Positions 1 to 9,525 of a stretch of DNA of 64,000 nucleotides are shown here, in pieces. A program made the translations under genes and the position numbers. This DNA comes from Peronospora farinosa (lineage: Eukaryota; Oomycota; Peronosporomycetes; Peronosporales; Peronosporaceae). The stretch is taken from assembly GCA_947646735.1 (NCBI GenBank), contig CANTFK010000829.1, forward strand, positions 186,001-250,000, in the 5' to 3' direction. The notes beneath the pieces are model-generated. The model did not search any database. It was not told where the DNA came from and worked only from the letters and a program-made list of their open reading frames with translations. How positions within the stretch are numbered: position 1 is the stretch's first letter; each line of letters begins with the position of its first letter.

Positions 1-34
1 TTTTGTATAGCGAAAAGCTACAGTTCCAGTAGCA

Positions 35-2689
35 ATGGCGGGCGATGATCTACTTAAGAAGGGAAAGAAAAAGAGCACGGCTAAGGGTGGTGGTGTAGAT
101 GCAGGTACAACTCATGGTAAAAGTAATGGCAAAGGTGCAGGTGTAGGAGGTTTCCAGCATTTAGGATTGAGTCCATTGGTGTTTCGTGGTGTCATGGCCA
201 TGGGCTATAAAGTTCCGACACCTATTCAACGCAAGTCGTTGCCAATTGTATTGTCTGGTAAAGATTGTGTAGCTATGGCACGTACTGGCTCTGGCAAGAC
301 AGCTGCATTTTTGATTCCTATGGTTGAGAAATTGAAAGAACATTCGACCAAGATTGGTGTACGTGCTGTGATACTGTCGCCCACGCGGGAGCTGGCGGTG
401 CAGACGCTTCGCTTTGCCAAGCTATTGTCAAAATTCACGTCGCTGAAATTAGCACTGATTGTTGGTGGTGAAGGCATGGACCAGCAGTTTGAAGCCATTG
501 CAGCCAACCCGGATGTGCTGGTGGCGACCCCTGGTCGACTGATGCATCTTTTGCTGGAAATTCCGGACTTTAATTTGAAAGCTGTGGAATATGTGGTCTT
601 TGATGAAGCGGATCGCATTTTCGAGATGGGATTTGCGGAGCAATTGCAGGAGATTCTAAAGAACATGCCGACTACTCGACAGACACTGCTGTTTTCGGCG
701 ACGCTTCCGAAAGCTCTAGTGCAGTTTGCACGTGCTGGTTTGAGTGATCCGGAGCTGATTCGTCTGGATGTAGAGAACAAGATCTCGGAGAATTTGAAGA
801 TGGCGTTCTTTACAGTGAGGTCGTTAGATAAACCAGCGCTTTTTCTTTACATGGTTCGAGAGTTCTTGCCCAAGGATGACCAGACAATTGTGTTCGCGGC
901 TACTCGTCATCATGTGGAGTTTCTGCATGCATTGTTGGCAGCGAACCACATTGAGGCTTCGTGTGCTTACGGCGACATGGACCAAGCCTCACGTAAAATT
1001 AATCTGGGTAAATTTCGCGCCAAGAAAACGAGTTTGCTGATTGTGACGGATGTTGCAGCGCGTGGTATTGACATTCCGCTGCTAAACAATGTGCTAAACT
1101 ATTCCTTTCCGCCAACGGCCAAGCTGTTTGTGCATCGTGTCGGTCGTGCAGCCCGTGCTGGTCGCAGCGGTACGGCTTTCAGCTTTGTGGACCCAGACGA
1201 AACTCCCTTTATGGTTGACTTGCACCTGTACATTGGGCGTCGGCTTGAGGAATCGTCACCGGAAGAGAGTGCCGGTACGAAGCCGTACTCTCTGCAATCT
1301 ATGACGGTTGCCGACGTGCACTACGGCGCGTTCCCGAATGAGCTGATTGATCAAGAGAATGAGGCCATCCAGGAGATGATGCGCAGCCACCCGCAGGTAT
1401 CGCCACTTGTAAAGGTCTGCGATAATGCTTACAAGGCGTATGCCCGTACTCGCGCTGACCCGTCGAAACTGTCCATTCGTCGTGGTAAGGAACTGGCGGT
1501 GAAGAAGATACACCCTCTTTTTCAGCATGAGTTTATACTTGACAAGAGCAAAGCCAACAAAGCTGCGTACATTGACTCGCTTCTCTCTTTCCGCCCGCCG
1601 CAGACGATCTTTGAGATTGCGGCAGGCGCACATTCTTCGGCAAAGCGCTCGTCGCCTGGTGTACAAATGATGGTCAAGAAGCGAAAGTTGCATGGTAAGA
1701 TTATCACTACTGAGACAACAAAGGCTGCAGATAAGATTAAAGCAAAGGAAAAGGCAGCTTCTATTAACGCTGCGGCTGACAAGGAGGAAGCTGCTGTGGC
1801 CAGTGGCGAAGGATTGGCAGCCAAGAGGAAGGAAGTGGACGATACGGATACGATAGATGAAGAGGCAACTCAGGCTCCAAAGAAGAAGGCGAACTTCTTA
1901 TCCAAGCACGACCGGAAACAGCTCAAGAAACGTGTAGCCGCTGGTGAGAAGGAGGAAGATGTCATGAAGGAGATGGCTGCGGCTAAGGAGCAAGAAACAA
2001 ACAGCACTGCAAGTAGCAAGGTTCAGGAAGATAGTGAAGGCGCATCGTTCAAGGATGATGAAAACTACATTAGTTATATGAAGGATGGAGACTACACTAC
2101 CGAGGGTTTCCTGTCTAAGAATGTCGACGGTGGCAAGGTGAACGTCTTCGCTGAGGCACGTCTGGAAGAAGCCATCTTGGATGTGAACCCTGACGAAGCT
2201 ATCGAAATGAACAAAAAGCGACGCATTCTGCACTGGGATGTGCGCAAGAAGAAATTTGTTAAGACCACTGCTGGCGAGTTGACTAGCCAGGGTACGCTTA
2301 AGCGCCGTAACGAGAGCGGTGTCAGTGTACGCAAGAAACAACATGTGGGAGAGGTGTACCATAGATGGCAGCAAAAGCAGCACAAGCGCGTTGCTGGCGG
2401 CGGTGTTGAAGCGGACGACGATGATGATGCTGGAAGTCGCAAGCAGGATTACCGCAATGGTAGGAAGCCGCGTGGAGGCGCAGCCATGGCCGACCGTGGT
2501 AGCGTGAACAAGTTTGCCAAGGACGAGCTGATGACGGAGGGCAAGATTCGTAAGGAGGAGAAGCGCAAGGCTCGTTCACGTGGTGTCAAGGTGACCTCCG
2601 GCGTGAGATCGAAGCGAGGTAAGGGCAACATTAAGGGCAAAACTCACGGTGCTCCCACCAGAAGCAAAGCTATCATTAAGAAGCGATAA
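35..2689 (+). CDS. DBP10: DEAD-box ATP-dependent RNA helicase, DDX54/DBP10 type
   Basis: A single 884-residue frame encodes a nucleolar RNA helicase expected to act in 60S ribosomal-subunit assembly. The helicase motifs occur in order: a Q motif at about residues 39-70, Walker A ARTGSGKT at 82-89, PTRELA near 117, ATPGR near 164, DEAD at 190-193, SAT at 221-223, ARGIDIP in the second RecA domain, and HRVGRAARAGRSG. The C-terminal half is rich in Lys, Glu and Ala. Near residues 690-760 it contains the segment ending WDVRKKKFVK, which resembles the DBP10 C-terminal domain. This tail and the length of nearly 900 residues separate DBP10/DDX54 from shorter DEAD-box proteins. The ATG at 35 lies close to the window edge, so a small upstream exon cannot be excluded. 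No intron is needed. The next gene is convergent. Confidence 0.93.
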   Translation: MAGDDLLKKGKKKSTAKGGGVDAGTTHGKSNGKGAGVGGFQHLGLSPLVFRGVMAMGYKVPTPIQRKSLPIVLSGKDCVAMARTGSGKTAAFLIPMVEKLKEHSTKIGVRAVILSPTRELAVQTLRFAKLLSKFTSLKLALIVGGEGMDQQFEAIAANPDVLVATPGRLMHLLLEIPDFNLKAVEYVVFDEADRIFEMGFAEQLQEILKNMPTTRQTLLFSATLPKALVQFARAGLSDPELIRLDVENKISENLKMAFFTVRSLDKPALFLYMVREFLPKDDQTIVFAATRHHVEFLHALLAANHIEASCAYGDMDQASRKINLGKFRAKKTSLLIVTDVAARGIDIPLLNNVLNYSFPPTAKLFVHRVGRAARAGRSGTAFSFVDPDETPFMVDLHLYIGRRLEESSPEESAGTKPYSLQSMTVADVHYGAFPNELIDQENEAIQEMMRSHPQVSPLVKVCDNAYKAYARTRADPSKLSIRRGKELAVKKIHPLFQHEFILDKSKANKAAYIDSLLSFRPPQTIFEIAAGAHSSAKRSSPGVQMMVKKRKLHGKIITTETTKAADKIKAKEKAASINAAADKEEAAVASGEGLAAKRKEVDDTDTIDEEATQAPKKKANFLSKHDRKQLKKRVAAGEKEEDVMKEMAAAKEQETNSTASSKVQEDSEGASFKDDENYISYMKDGDYTTEGFLSKNVDGGKVNVFAEARLEEAILDVNPDEAIEMNKKRRILHWDVRKKKFVKTTAGELTSQGTLKRRNESGVSVRKKQHVGEVYHRWQQKQHKRVAGGGVEADDDDDAGSRKQDYRNGRKPRGGAAMADRGSVNKFAKDELMTEGKIRKEEKRKARSRGVKVTSGVRSKRGKGNIKGKTHGAPTRSKAIIKKR

Positions 2690-2799
2690 GCTTCGGATGA
2701 ACGTGGCTTTGGCTATCGTGTATATTTACAGTTGATGAATATGTGCATGACGACGCCAAATAATAATATAGACGACTTTGTTTTCATGTGATAAACACC

Positions 2800-4110
2800 T
2801 TACCAATCAATGACATCACCGTTTCCAAAGTGGCGCAGTTGAAGTGGTTCGCCCAGCTTTGTCCGTGCAATGACCTGTGCCATACCGGCCACACTCTCCT
2901 CAGGCCGAACAGAAGCTGGGTGAAGTCCTTCCGGCTTGTCATCAATGCCACAGTGTAGCAATAAACACCCAATCTTATGCGGCAGAAAATCTGCAACCAA
3001 AGTCTTGGTGAACATATGAAGCGCACTAAGAGATGCACGAAATCCGTATGAGCCTCCCGACGCGTTTTCCGAAATACTGCCGACACGCGACGAAACGTTA
3101 GCCAAAAACGCCATGCCACGATCACGCACAGCAAGCCGCATGTTCTGCAAGAGTGCACGTGCGACAATAAAGGGCCCCAAGGCATTTACCTCATACTGTC
3201 GGATACAGTCTTCGGGGGTCGTCGAATGCATGTATCCCTTGGTGAAAAACCGTGCATTGTTAATCAATAGGTCAATCGGTATATCCTTCAGCGTCTCAGC
3301 AGCACTTTCCACAGACTGTGTATTTCCTGGATCCAAAACGACCAATTTCCACGGTGTCAACTCTTGCATTTTCCAATGTGTCTCTCCTTCTGGAAAAGCA
3401 GCAATGACATTCCATCCTTCTTTTATATAATGATTTACGAATGCAAGTCCCGTGTTGTTATCAGCACCAGTAATCAGCACTGTTCTTTTGGGTCCTGTAT
3501 AAACTGGAAATGGACTTGTAATCTTTTGCATGGAAGATGACACAAGGCCCAATTGTGTCGGTCGAGCACGACGTTGTGTGGTTGTCAAATTTCTACGTCC
3601 CAATGGACGGGACGAAGGTGTTATTTGGACCCTCGGAGACCTCAATGAATCAATTTGATTCTCAGCATCACACCCTTCTCCATCTGTTTGAAGCGACCGT
3701 GGTCGCAATCCCATCCCATGGCGTCTCATAAAGCTTGTAAGCCATCCGTCCGATAGGTTCAGTGTCGGTGCATCAGATATTTGCGCTAAAATTTCACGTG
3801 CCTTGTCGACCAAAAGCCTGCGCGTCAATTGCATCTGATTCTGGACACAAATGTCAACGTAATCCTTCAATGCCACGTCCAATTCAGGACAGGAGACGCC
3901 GTGGCCTTTGCGTGTGATTCCATGGCGCTGTTTGTCCTCAATTTCATTTGCTGCTTTCAATACTCGAGAGACAGTGGCAGCTGTGGGACCTGTGGGAAGA
4001 TTAAAGGCTTCATGGGCCCATAATGCGAGCTTTCGTGTCGATAACGACGGATTCTGTCGATGCTTTTGAATGAGCTCAAACTTCTGCGCTACTGTCATCC
4101 ACTGCACCAT
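2800..4110 (-). CDS. Chimeric protein: CENP-B/Tc5-type DNA-binding module fused to a degenerate short-chain dehydrogenase
   Basis: One frame of 436 codons from the ATG at 4110. The frame is open about 30 bases further upstream, but the sibling gene at 63788 starts at the matching position (MVQW here, MGKW there). Residues 1-70 resemble the CENP-B N-terminal helix-turn-helix, and residues 72-138 resemble the second HTH of CENP-B/Tc5 transposases. A basic linker of about 65 residues follows, then a full-length SDR-like domain (206-436) ending GDVIDW, close to GDALPW of the SDR at 4395. No DDE nuclease domain is present. The SDR part has lost its catalytic residues: YxxxK of the neighbour is F at 3040-3042 and L at 3028-3030. 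The cofactor motif TGSNRGLG is TGADNNTG, and NNSG is NNAR. Binding without catalysis, for example a DNA-binding or regulatory protein, is my inference. It lies divergent to the intact SDR, 284 bp away. The frame is clean, which argues against simple decay. Confidence 0.82.
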   Translation of the reverse strand: MVQWMTVAQKFELIQKHRQNPSLSTRKLALWAHEAFNLPTGPTAATVSRVLKAANEIEDKQRHGITRKGHGVSCPELDVALKDYVDICVQNQMQLTRRLLVDKAREILAQISDAPTLNLSDGWLTSFMRRHGMGLRPRSLQTDGEGCDAENQIDSLRSPRVQITPSSRPLGRRNLTTTQRRARPTQLGLVSSSMQKITSPFPVYTGPKRTVLITGADNNTGLAFVNHYIKEGWNVIAAFPEGETHWKMQELTPWKLVVLDPGNTQSVESAAETLKDIPIDLLINNARFFTKGYMHSTTPEDCIRQYEVNALGPFIVARALLQNMRLAVRDRGMAFLANVSSRVGSISENASGGSYGFRASLSALHMFTKTLVADFLPHKIGCLLLHCGIDDKPEGLHPASVRPEESVAGMAQVIARTKLGEPLQLRHFGNGDVIDW

Positions 4111-4369
4111 ATTCACAACGGGAACGGTACTATCAAACACAGAAACAAGACGGTAGGTTGCACGAAGGAAATGTCAATTGAATGTTGCTTGAATTTCTAG
4201 CCAACTTCCAGAAGTATTGTGTCTCGCCTTGTCGCATTGTATGTACTCATGTAAATACCTTTTATTGATCCTTCTCCTGATATTTGGTATTAGAATTTAG
4301 TGCCTGGTCTCATCATCCATAATCCAACATTTGTCACTTTTAAATTTGCTTTAAGCTGGTTAATATCTT

Positions 4370-5495
4370 TCGTTAGTGATCAAGATCTTTCATAATGGCG
4401 ACAAAGACTGTACTAATCACTGGCAGTAATCGTGGTCTTGGTTTCTCCTTTGCTAAGCACTATGTTAAAGAAGGCTGGAAAGTTATTGCTACTGCTCGAA
4501 ACGTAGATTCTGCTGAAGACCTCAAGAACCTCAAACCGTGGAAACTCATCACACTGGACACAGGTGACGAGCAGTCAATTTTGACAGCAGCTAAGACACT
4601 TCAAGATAAGGCTATTGATCTACTCATTAACAATAGTGGGATCTTAATTAGTGGTGGCCTGAATGATACGACGAAAGAGGACATGATGCGTCAATTTGAG
4701 GTCAATACCGTGGGCCCGTTCCTCATGACTCGCGCTTTTCTGCCCAATCTACGCCTTGCTGTGGCTTCTCGTGGTGAGGCTTTTGTTGCTCAGATCACCT
4801 CTTGCCTGGGAAGCATTTCCGACAACCGGTCGCGTGGTATGTACGGATACCGTGCATCTAAGGCGGCGCTCAATATGGTCACGCAAAGTCTGTCACTGGA
4901 CCTCAAATCGGAGAAGATCGGATGCCTGCTGCTGCATCCTGGGTACGTCAACACGGACATGACGAATTTTAAAGGAGTTGTGTCTCCTGCGGAAAGCGTT
5001 GCTGGTATGGCACGCATCATTGAACGTGCCAAACTCGAGGACAAGCTGGAGATGTTTGACTTCAAGAAAGGAGACGCACTACCGTGGTAAATCACGTACG
5101 TCGAGCGGGCTGGGCAAAATTGGAGCCAAGCCTTAGTATTCCTTTTTGGCAGAACTCAGTATCCACAGTATCAAGGAGTCGGAAGTTGTCACAATTGGAT
5201 GTACTGGGTGCGGTGCTGAGCTGTGTGCAACATGTAGCAGTAATATCGCGGAAGGAGTTTCGGAAGAAGAGATGCCACGATTACCGCTTTCGACATTCGA
5301 TACTTCCATCAGTTGCCACACATTTGTATCTTCCTTCTACTTAATTTCCGCTGCATCGGACTCATACGAGCGCAATATATATCCCTACCAGCCTTTGATT
5401 CACAAGTGATGTTATGTAGTCGACTGAACTTCTAACACGCTGACTAAAATCGCTTAGCTTGCAGCAGTAAGCTTAATTATTTGAGCAATCGCACT
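4370..5495 (+). repeat. Segmental duplication, arm 1 (inverted relative to 28170-29298)
   Basis: The SDR gene, about 25 bp of its leader (GTTAGTGATCAAGATCTTT) and about 400 bp of downstream DNA match the reverse complement of 28170-29298. Similarity fades just after a shared segment near 5480 (TTTGAGCAATCGCA). The boundaries are by eye. Confidence 0.75.
4395..5090 (+). CDS. Short-chain dehydrogenase/reductase (C-factor/CsgA-like SDR), copy 1
   Basis: A 231-residue classical SDR, the usual length for a single-domain enzyme. It shows the Rossmann motif TGSNRGLG near the N-terminus, the NNSG motif near residue 80, a Ser-bearing strand (AQITS) and the catalytic YRASK (YxxxK). It is predicted to be a cytosolic NAD(P)H-dependent oxidoreductase. 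The substrate is unknown, and the closest named relatives are carbonyl-reductase or C-factor-like SDRs. An almost identical gene lies inverted at 28580-29275. Homology between the two regions runs from just before the start codon to about 400 bp beyond the stop. The upstream neighbour on the other strand carries a degenerate relative of this enzyme fused to a DNA-binding module. Confidence 0.9.
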   Translation: MATKTVLITGSNRGLGFSFAKHYVKEGWKVIATARNVDSAEDLKNLKPWKLITLDTGDEQSILTAAKTLQDKAIDLLINNSGILISGGLNDTTKEDMMRQFEVNTVGPFLMTRAFLPNLRLAVASRGEAFVAQITSCLGSISDNRSRGMYGYRASKAALNMVTQSLSLDLKSEKIGCLLLHPGYVNTDMTNFKGVVSPAESVAGMARIIERAKLEDKLEMFDFKKGDALPW

Positions 5496-6690
5496 CCAGA
5501 CCTACAAAGTCGATTGTCGAACATGTGCCGTTCGACTACGCCCAAAACTTTTTTCTACACTCATTGATTTTGTTGCCAAGCTAGTCGCTTTGTGCCTCGT
5601 ACTCCAATCAATACGTTTTAAAGTGGAATACAAAGTTGTGTCATCAATTGTCAGCCACATCCACCACAGCACCCATTCTTGCAAATTTAAAAACTCTTAA
5701 TCCCGTACCACTAAGTTGCTTTGATCCCAATGGTGTTGACATTCTTGCTCTGAAGTAGCTCCTGTGTTGAATATCTCTGCATGAGCAGCAAACACTTGCA
5801 CTCTCACTGTACTTACGAAGCGCTCGGCCTCTTGAACTTGAGCTATTTCAGCAACAAAATGGATAAGCTCTGCACTTATCCAGCTACGGACTGCTTGACT
5901 GAAGCATGGCGAGCTCACTATCTACATTGACTAGCCACATCCCAAACGCATCTATCCAGGACCAACCTCCTACAATTTTTCCTAACATTATACCCAACTT
6001 TTAATGGCTATCTGCTGCTGTTATTGCTTTTTACAATGACACTTGCATGCAAAATGCGGAATAAACTGATCGATGTCCCTAGTTCACAACTCTTTCACTA
6101 CCACTGCTGGATACATGACTAAGTTCTGGTCTTTGTGCAGTTACCACATAATGCCTGGCTAGACCTGGCCATTCCATGATTCAATAATCTACCAGTACAC
6201 ATCAGCTGGCCGAGACGTCTTTTGACAACACTTGCATTACTAAGCTGCAATGAATGCAACCTATACACATACAAGCTCCTGCTGAAGCTTGTGACAATCA
6301 AGGTCTAGTAGCTGGTTGACATGCTTTGTTGTTAAAGTAAACCTTTATATTTGGACCACTACTGCTTTGACGACGATTCAAGTTTATGCTTTATCGATAC
6401 AGAACGAGGGCAGATCGCAAATAGGTATTACTTTGCCGTGTCACAAACTATTTGCCAATCTTCGTTATTATTCTGCTTGACATTGAGAAAAGCAAGGGAC
6501 GCCGCATGGTACATCTCATTGCTTCGAACTACTATTCCCCATTCTATTCCCATTCTATTCCCGAACCGACAATGATGCAGATCGCCAATATGCACACATG
6601 TTGTTGCATTTTACGGGTGTATGAAGAATATAGCTTGCACCTATTGGGTCTTCCTTTGTTCAACCCTTACCATTAGATGTTGACCTTACA
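5496..6690. other. Intergenic DNA, no recognisable gene
   Basis: Only short reading frames with no motif I recognise occur here. AT-rich runs and short tandem words such as the ATTCTATTCCC cluster near 6538-6558 are present, but I see no RNA gene or mobile-element terminus. Confidence 0.5.
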
Positions 6691-6824
6691 GATACCGTAT
6701 TTTCTTAACGCTTATGCTTAATACCTCTTTGAAGAGAAGTATTAAGTATACAATATATGCAGTATAGAAACTTCAACCGTAAACTTTCGGAATGATGTTC
6801 TAACCGTTGTGTAACCCCGTTACA
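6691..6824 (-). mobile_element. Relic of a family-B LTR end
   Basis: The segment from GATACCGTAT to ACCCCGTTACA aligns with the last ~135 bp of the two family-B LTRs (ending at 40252 and 59837), including TTAATACCTCT, a GAGAAGTAT motif and GTGTAACCCCGTTACA. The rest of the LTR is not recognisable, so this is an old fragment. Confidence 0.65.
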
Positions 6825-7328
6825 ATTGCAAAGGACAATTTTATAAGAAAATGTAAAACGGCGTATAATACTATTGTTCACAAGTATATATGCCAGTTCC
6901 CGACAACTTCAATAGATTCTTGCGTTCTTACCGTTTATGAGCCATTTGATATCGTTTTTTTATTGAAACTTATACATGTAATCAGCCTAATAGCATGTCA
7001 GAAGAAAAAAACAATGTGACACACACCATCCTTACAGGTACCCCCGGGAACCCTGGTACCAGTGAATACGGCCGCTCGTAGAAGCATGAAACCCCAATAC
7101 AGAATAGTTGGGGCTATCCGGACTTTAAAGTATTCAGCAAAAAACGCTCGTCCGTGATACGATAGCCATGACCGATCAGGACTGTGTAGGCCCTCGCCGA
7201 AGAGGACAGTATCAGGTCGACAATTTAGTTTTTACATAAATCTGATTATTACTAAATGAACCGGCTGGACCTATAAATGTCAGAAGAAATTATATTTGTT
7301 TTGGGTAGCGCTGATGCCTCGACAAGTA
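6825..7328. other. Intergenic DNA downstream of the effector relic
   Basis: No gene is recognisable. A short imperfect palindrome around 7037-7062 (GGTACC repeated at both ends) is the only feature I see. Confidence 0.45.
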
Positions 7329-8842
7329 TTAATCACCACGTGATCGTTTCCGTTCACGTGCACCATCAGGTAAGGACTTCGATTTCCGTTTTGATGATTT
7401 CTTTGACCAACGACCTTTCAGAAGCTTATCGAATCGCTCGATCGATTTAGCATTTTTTCGCATTTTCGGTTTATTGAGAAGTCCATTTATCCGTTTCTCC
7501 AGCTTCGACTCAAATTCAGACTTTTCATTCGGCTGTTTTCTGGCATTGATTAATTCCATGTACTTTTGTAATCCTGATAAAGGCTTTGTTGAAAGCTCTG
7601 TACCCTGCGGTGATACGTCTAAACGATTAAAAACCTCAGCAGGAGAAAGGGGGGCTTTGCATCAATCAGCCCATGACTTGAGGATATCGGCTAGTATCCG
7701 CCTTTTAGGACCTATCTGTGGATATCTTGTCTCTCCATGAAAGCTCATTTTTATTAACTCTTCTTCGGAATAAGGCGAACAGGCACTCAGAGTTGTTTGA
7801 CGATGTGGGTACAAGTCGTTGTAAGCGTCCACGTAAGTAATCCATGCTGCCAGCTTCTTTTTAACAAACTGATTTTCTTCATTATCAACCTCCATCAGTG
7901 TGTAAACTTCTTGCGGTTCTTTCATCTCATTCAGCCACTTCTTGTGCTCAGTATTACGTCTCTCTCTTAAGATAACGAGACGTTCCAAAAAGAGTGTCAT
8001 ACACAAATCATCTTCGCAAAAAGGTTGGAGGGTTGTTTTGAGCTGATCTTCGAAGTTGTAGTGGCCCGCTCCATCGTAAAACAATTCCATAAAGTAATTC
8101 CATCTTTCCAAATTCGCGCTTATCAAAAATTTGTTCGCCGCTTCATCCACCGCTTTGTGTATTCCCAGCACCGTAAATAATCTATCTGGTGATTCGTCAT
8201 TCTTAAGCCAAGCTTGAAGGCGCTTAGTGCTGAACTCTGGCTCGCTTTCGGACGCCTCGGCTGTCGGTTTCCATACTTCAGCAATTTGTTGAGGTTCTCG
8301 TCAGCAACTGTCTTCATGTTGTCTTTTGTCTTTATCCGGCCAATCAGCAATTGTTTAAAAGCTTGACTTTTGACATTCTTTAATTCATCTGCGAACGAAT
8401 TTGAAAAACTTTCCCAGTCATTCAGTAAAGTAAGCTGTTTATCTTCGCTTTCGACTAATTGCACTAATTCCTTCAGCAACTTAAGTAATCCCATTTTTTC
8501 TTCTTCTCCCATGCGACTGAGTTGTTCCTGCTCCTTCAGAAAACTAAGTTGTATGTCTTCATAATCGAATAACTCGAGTAATAGTGTCCCAAACTTAGTA
8601 CTAATAGTCTCCGTTGTCAATGAATCACTTTTCTCGAGCATACTGCTCAAAGGTATCGCGTTAGGTGAAAATCCTCTTTCTTCTTCGTCGAGCGCAAGCG
8701 CATCCGACCTCAAATGTCCCTTGTTAGGGACTTCAGGCAGAGAATAAGGTGACTTAGGGTTGCTCCAGGATGGCGCTGCATGCGAACCAGCGACTAGACA
8801 GACAGCAATAGCCACACATAGCGTGGTGAAGTACAGGTACAT
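7329..8842 (-). pseudogene. RxLR/EER-type secreted effector gene, broken by a frameshift and an in-frame stop
   Basis: The first frame (8842 to 8123) starts with a hydrophobic signal peptide of about 22 residues. A degenerate RxLR position reads GHLR at residues 42-45, followed by DEEER at 52-56; this order is the hallmark of oomycete host-translocated effectors. Further on the reading shifts: in another frame, around 8270-8300, a helical LWY-like module (WLKNDESPDRLF) appears and continues through 7662. There a single TGA interrupts the frame, and the same frame then runs another 110 codons to 7329 with an SPAEVF module. It ends in a Lys/Arg-rich, possibly nuclear-targeting tail. One frameshift and one nonsense codon therefore separate three recognisable parts. 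Function is by family analogy only. Assembly error is an alternative to true inactivation, since each lesion is a single event. Confidence 0.72.
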
Positions 8843-9460
8843 AGTTGTAAAAGTGGATTGTAAAGTTCTTGAGCTGAATGTAAAGTGACGTCAGAAGGAA
8901 TCAGTATCTCGAAACCTTAAATATATGGTTCAACATCTGTCGTACCTTTTTTGCATGAATGACACGCTCAAGGAAAAGGGGAACAGTACACTGGCTTTCG
9001 AAGGTCTCCGTTTCTGTCCGTTGTTGCCCGAAGGCGCAAATTGGGAAATTTTGGATGGGAAAGAAGCACTTGTTCTTCTATATATTGTCTACTAATCATA
9101 TACTTATACTTTTCTATGATAGAGGAAATAGACTTACAACAAGCTGACACAGGACAAACAGAAACTTCCTTTGTAGAACAAAGACGAATTGGCGCCTCTC
9201 CATATATGATAGAAATAGTATGTTGCACATTAAAAACATGTGAACGTGTCAAGTAGGATTGGCAATCCAATTGTAAAGACAGTCTCAGCAATACACGGTA
9301 TTCATCTTCTATTTTTGCAAGCGCATACAACATTTTTATCAATATACTGACCCCGTTAGCTCAAATTGGCCGACACTCAGCCGGAAAGATAACCGCAATT
9401 CTGTTTCTAATCAGTCTCCGGGCGTTCTAGCCTTCGTCAATGATGTGCTTTCGTACTTAC
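8843..9460. other. Upstream region of the effector relic, no gene seen
   Basis: AT-rich sequence with short frames on both strands and no recognisable motif. It presumably contains the former promoter of the effector gene on the minus strand. Confidence 0.4.
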
Positions 9461-9525
9461 TTTACCCGCCTGCATTCTGGGCGTGATACCATTCCCGTAT
9501 CACACCCAGAATGCAGGCGGGTAAA
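9461..9525. repeat. 29-bp near-perfect inverted repeat (hairpin)
   Basis: The left arm 9461-9489 and right arm 9497-9525 pair over 29 bp with one mismatch (a possible G-U pair in RNA), separated by a 7-nt loop (CATTCCC). The arms begin TTTACCCGCCTGCATTC. It sits in gene-poor DNA with no coding context. Confidence 0.85.

Noticed and set aside
226..780. 184-codon minus-strand frame inside the helicase gene
   Set aside because: It is antisense to conserved helicase motifs, has no motif of its own and is explained by the codon bias of the DEAD-box gene.
2800..4110. Complete Tc5/pogo transposase
   Set aside because: Only the HTH modules are present. The rest is an SDR fold and no DDE motifs are visible.
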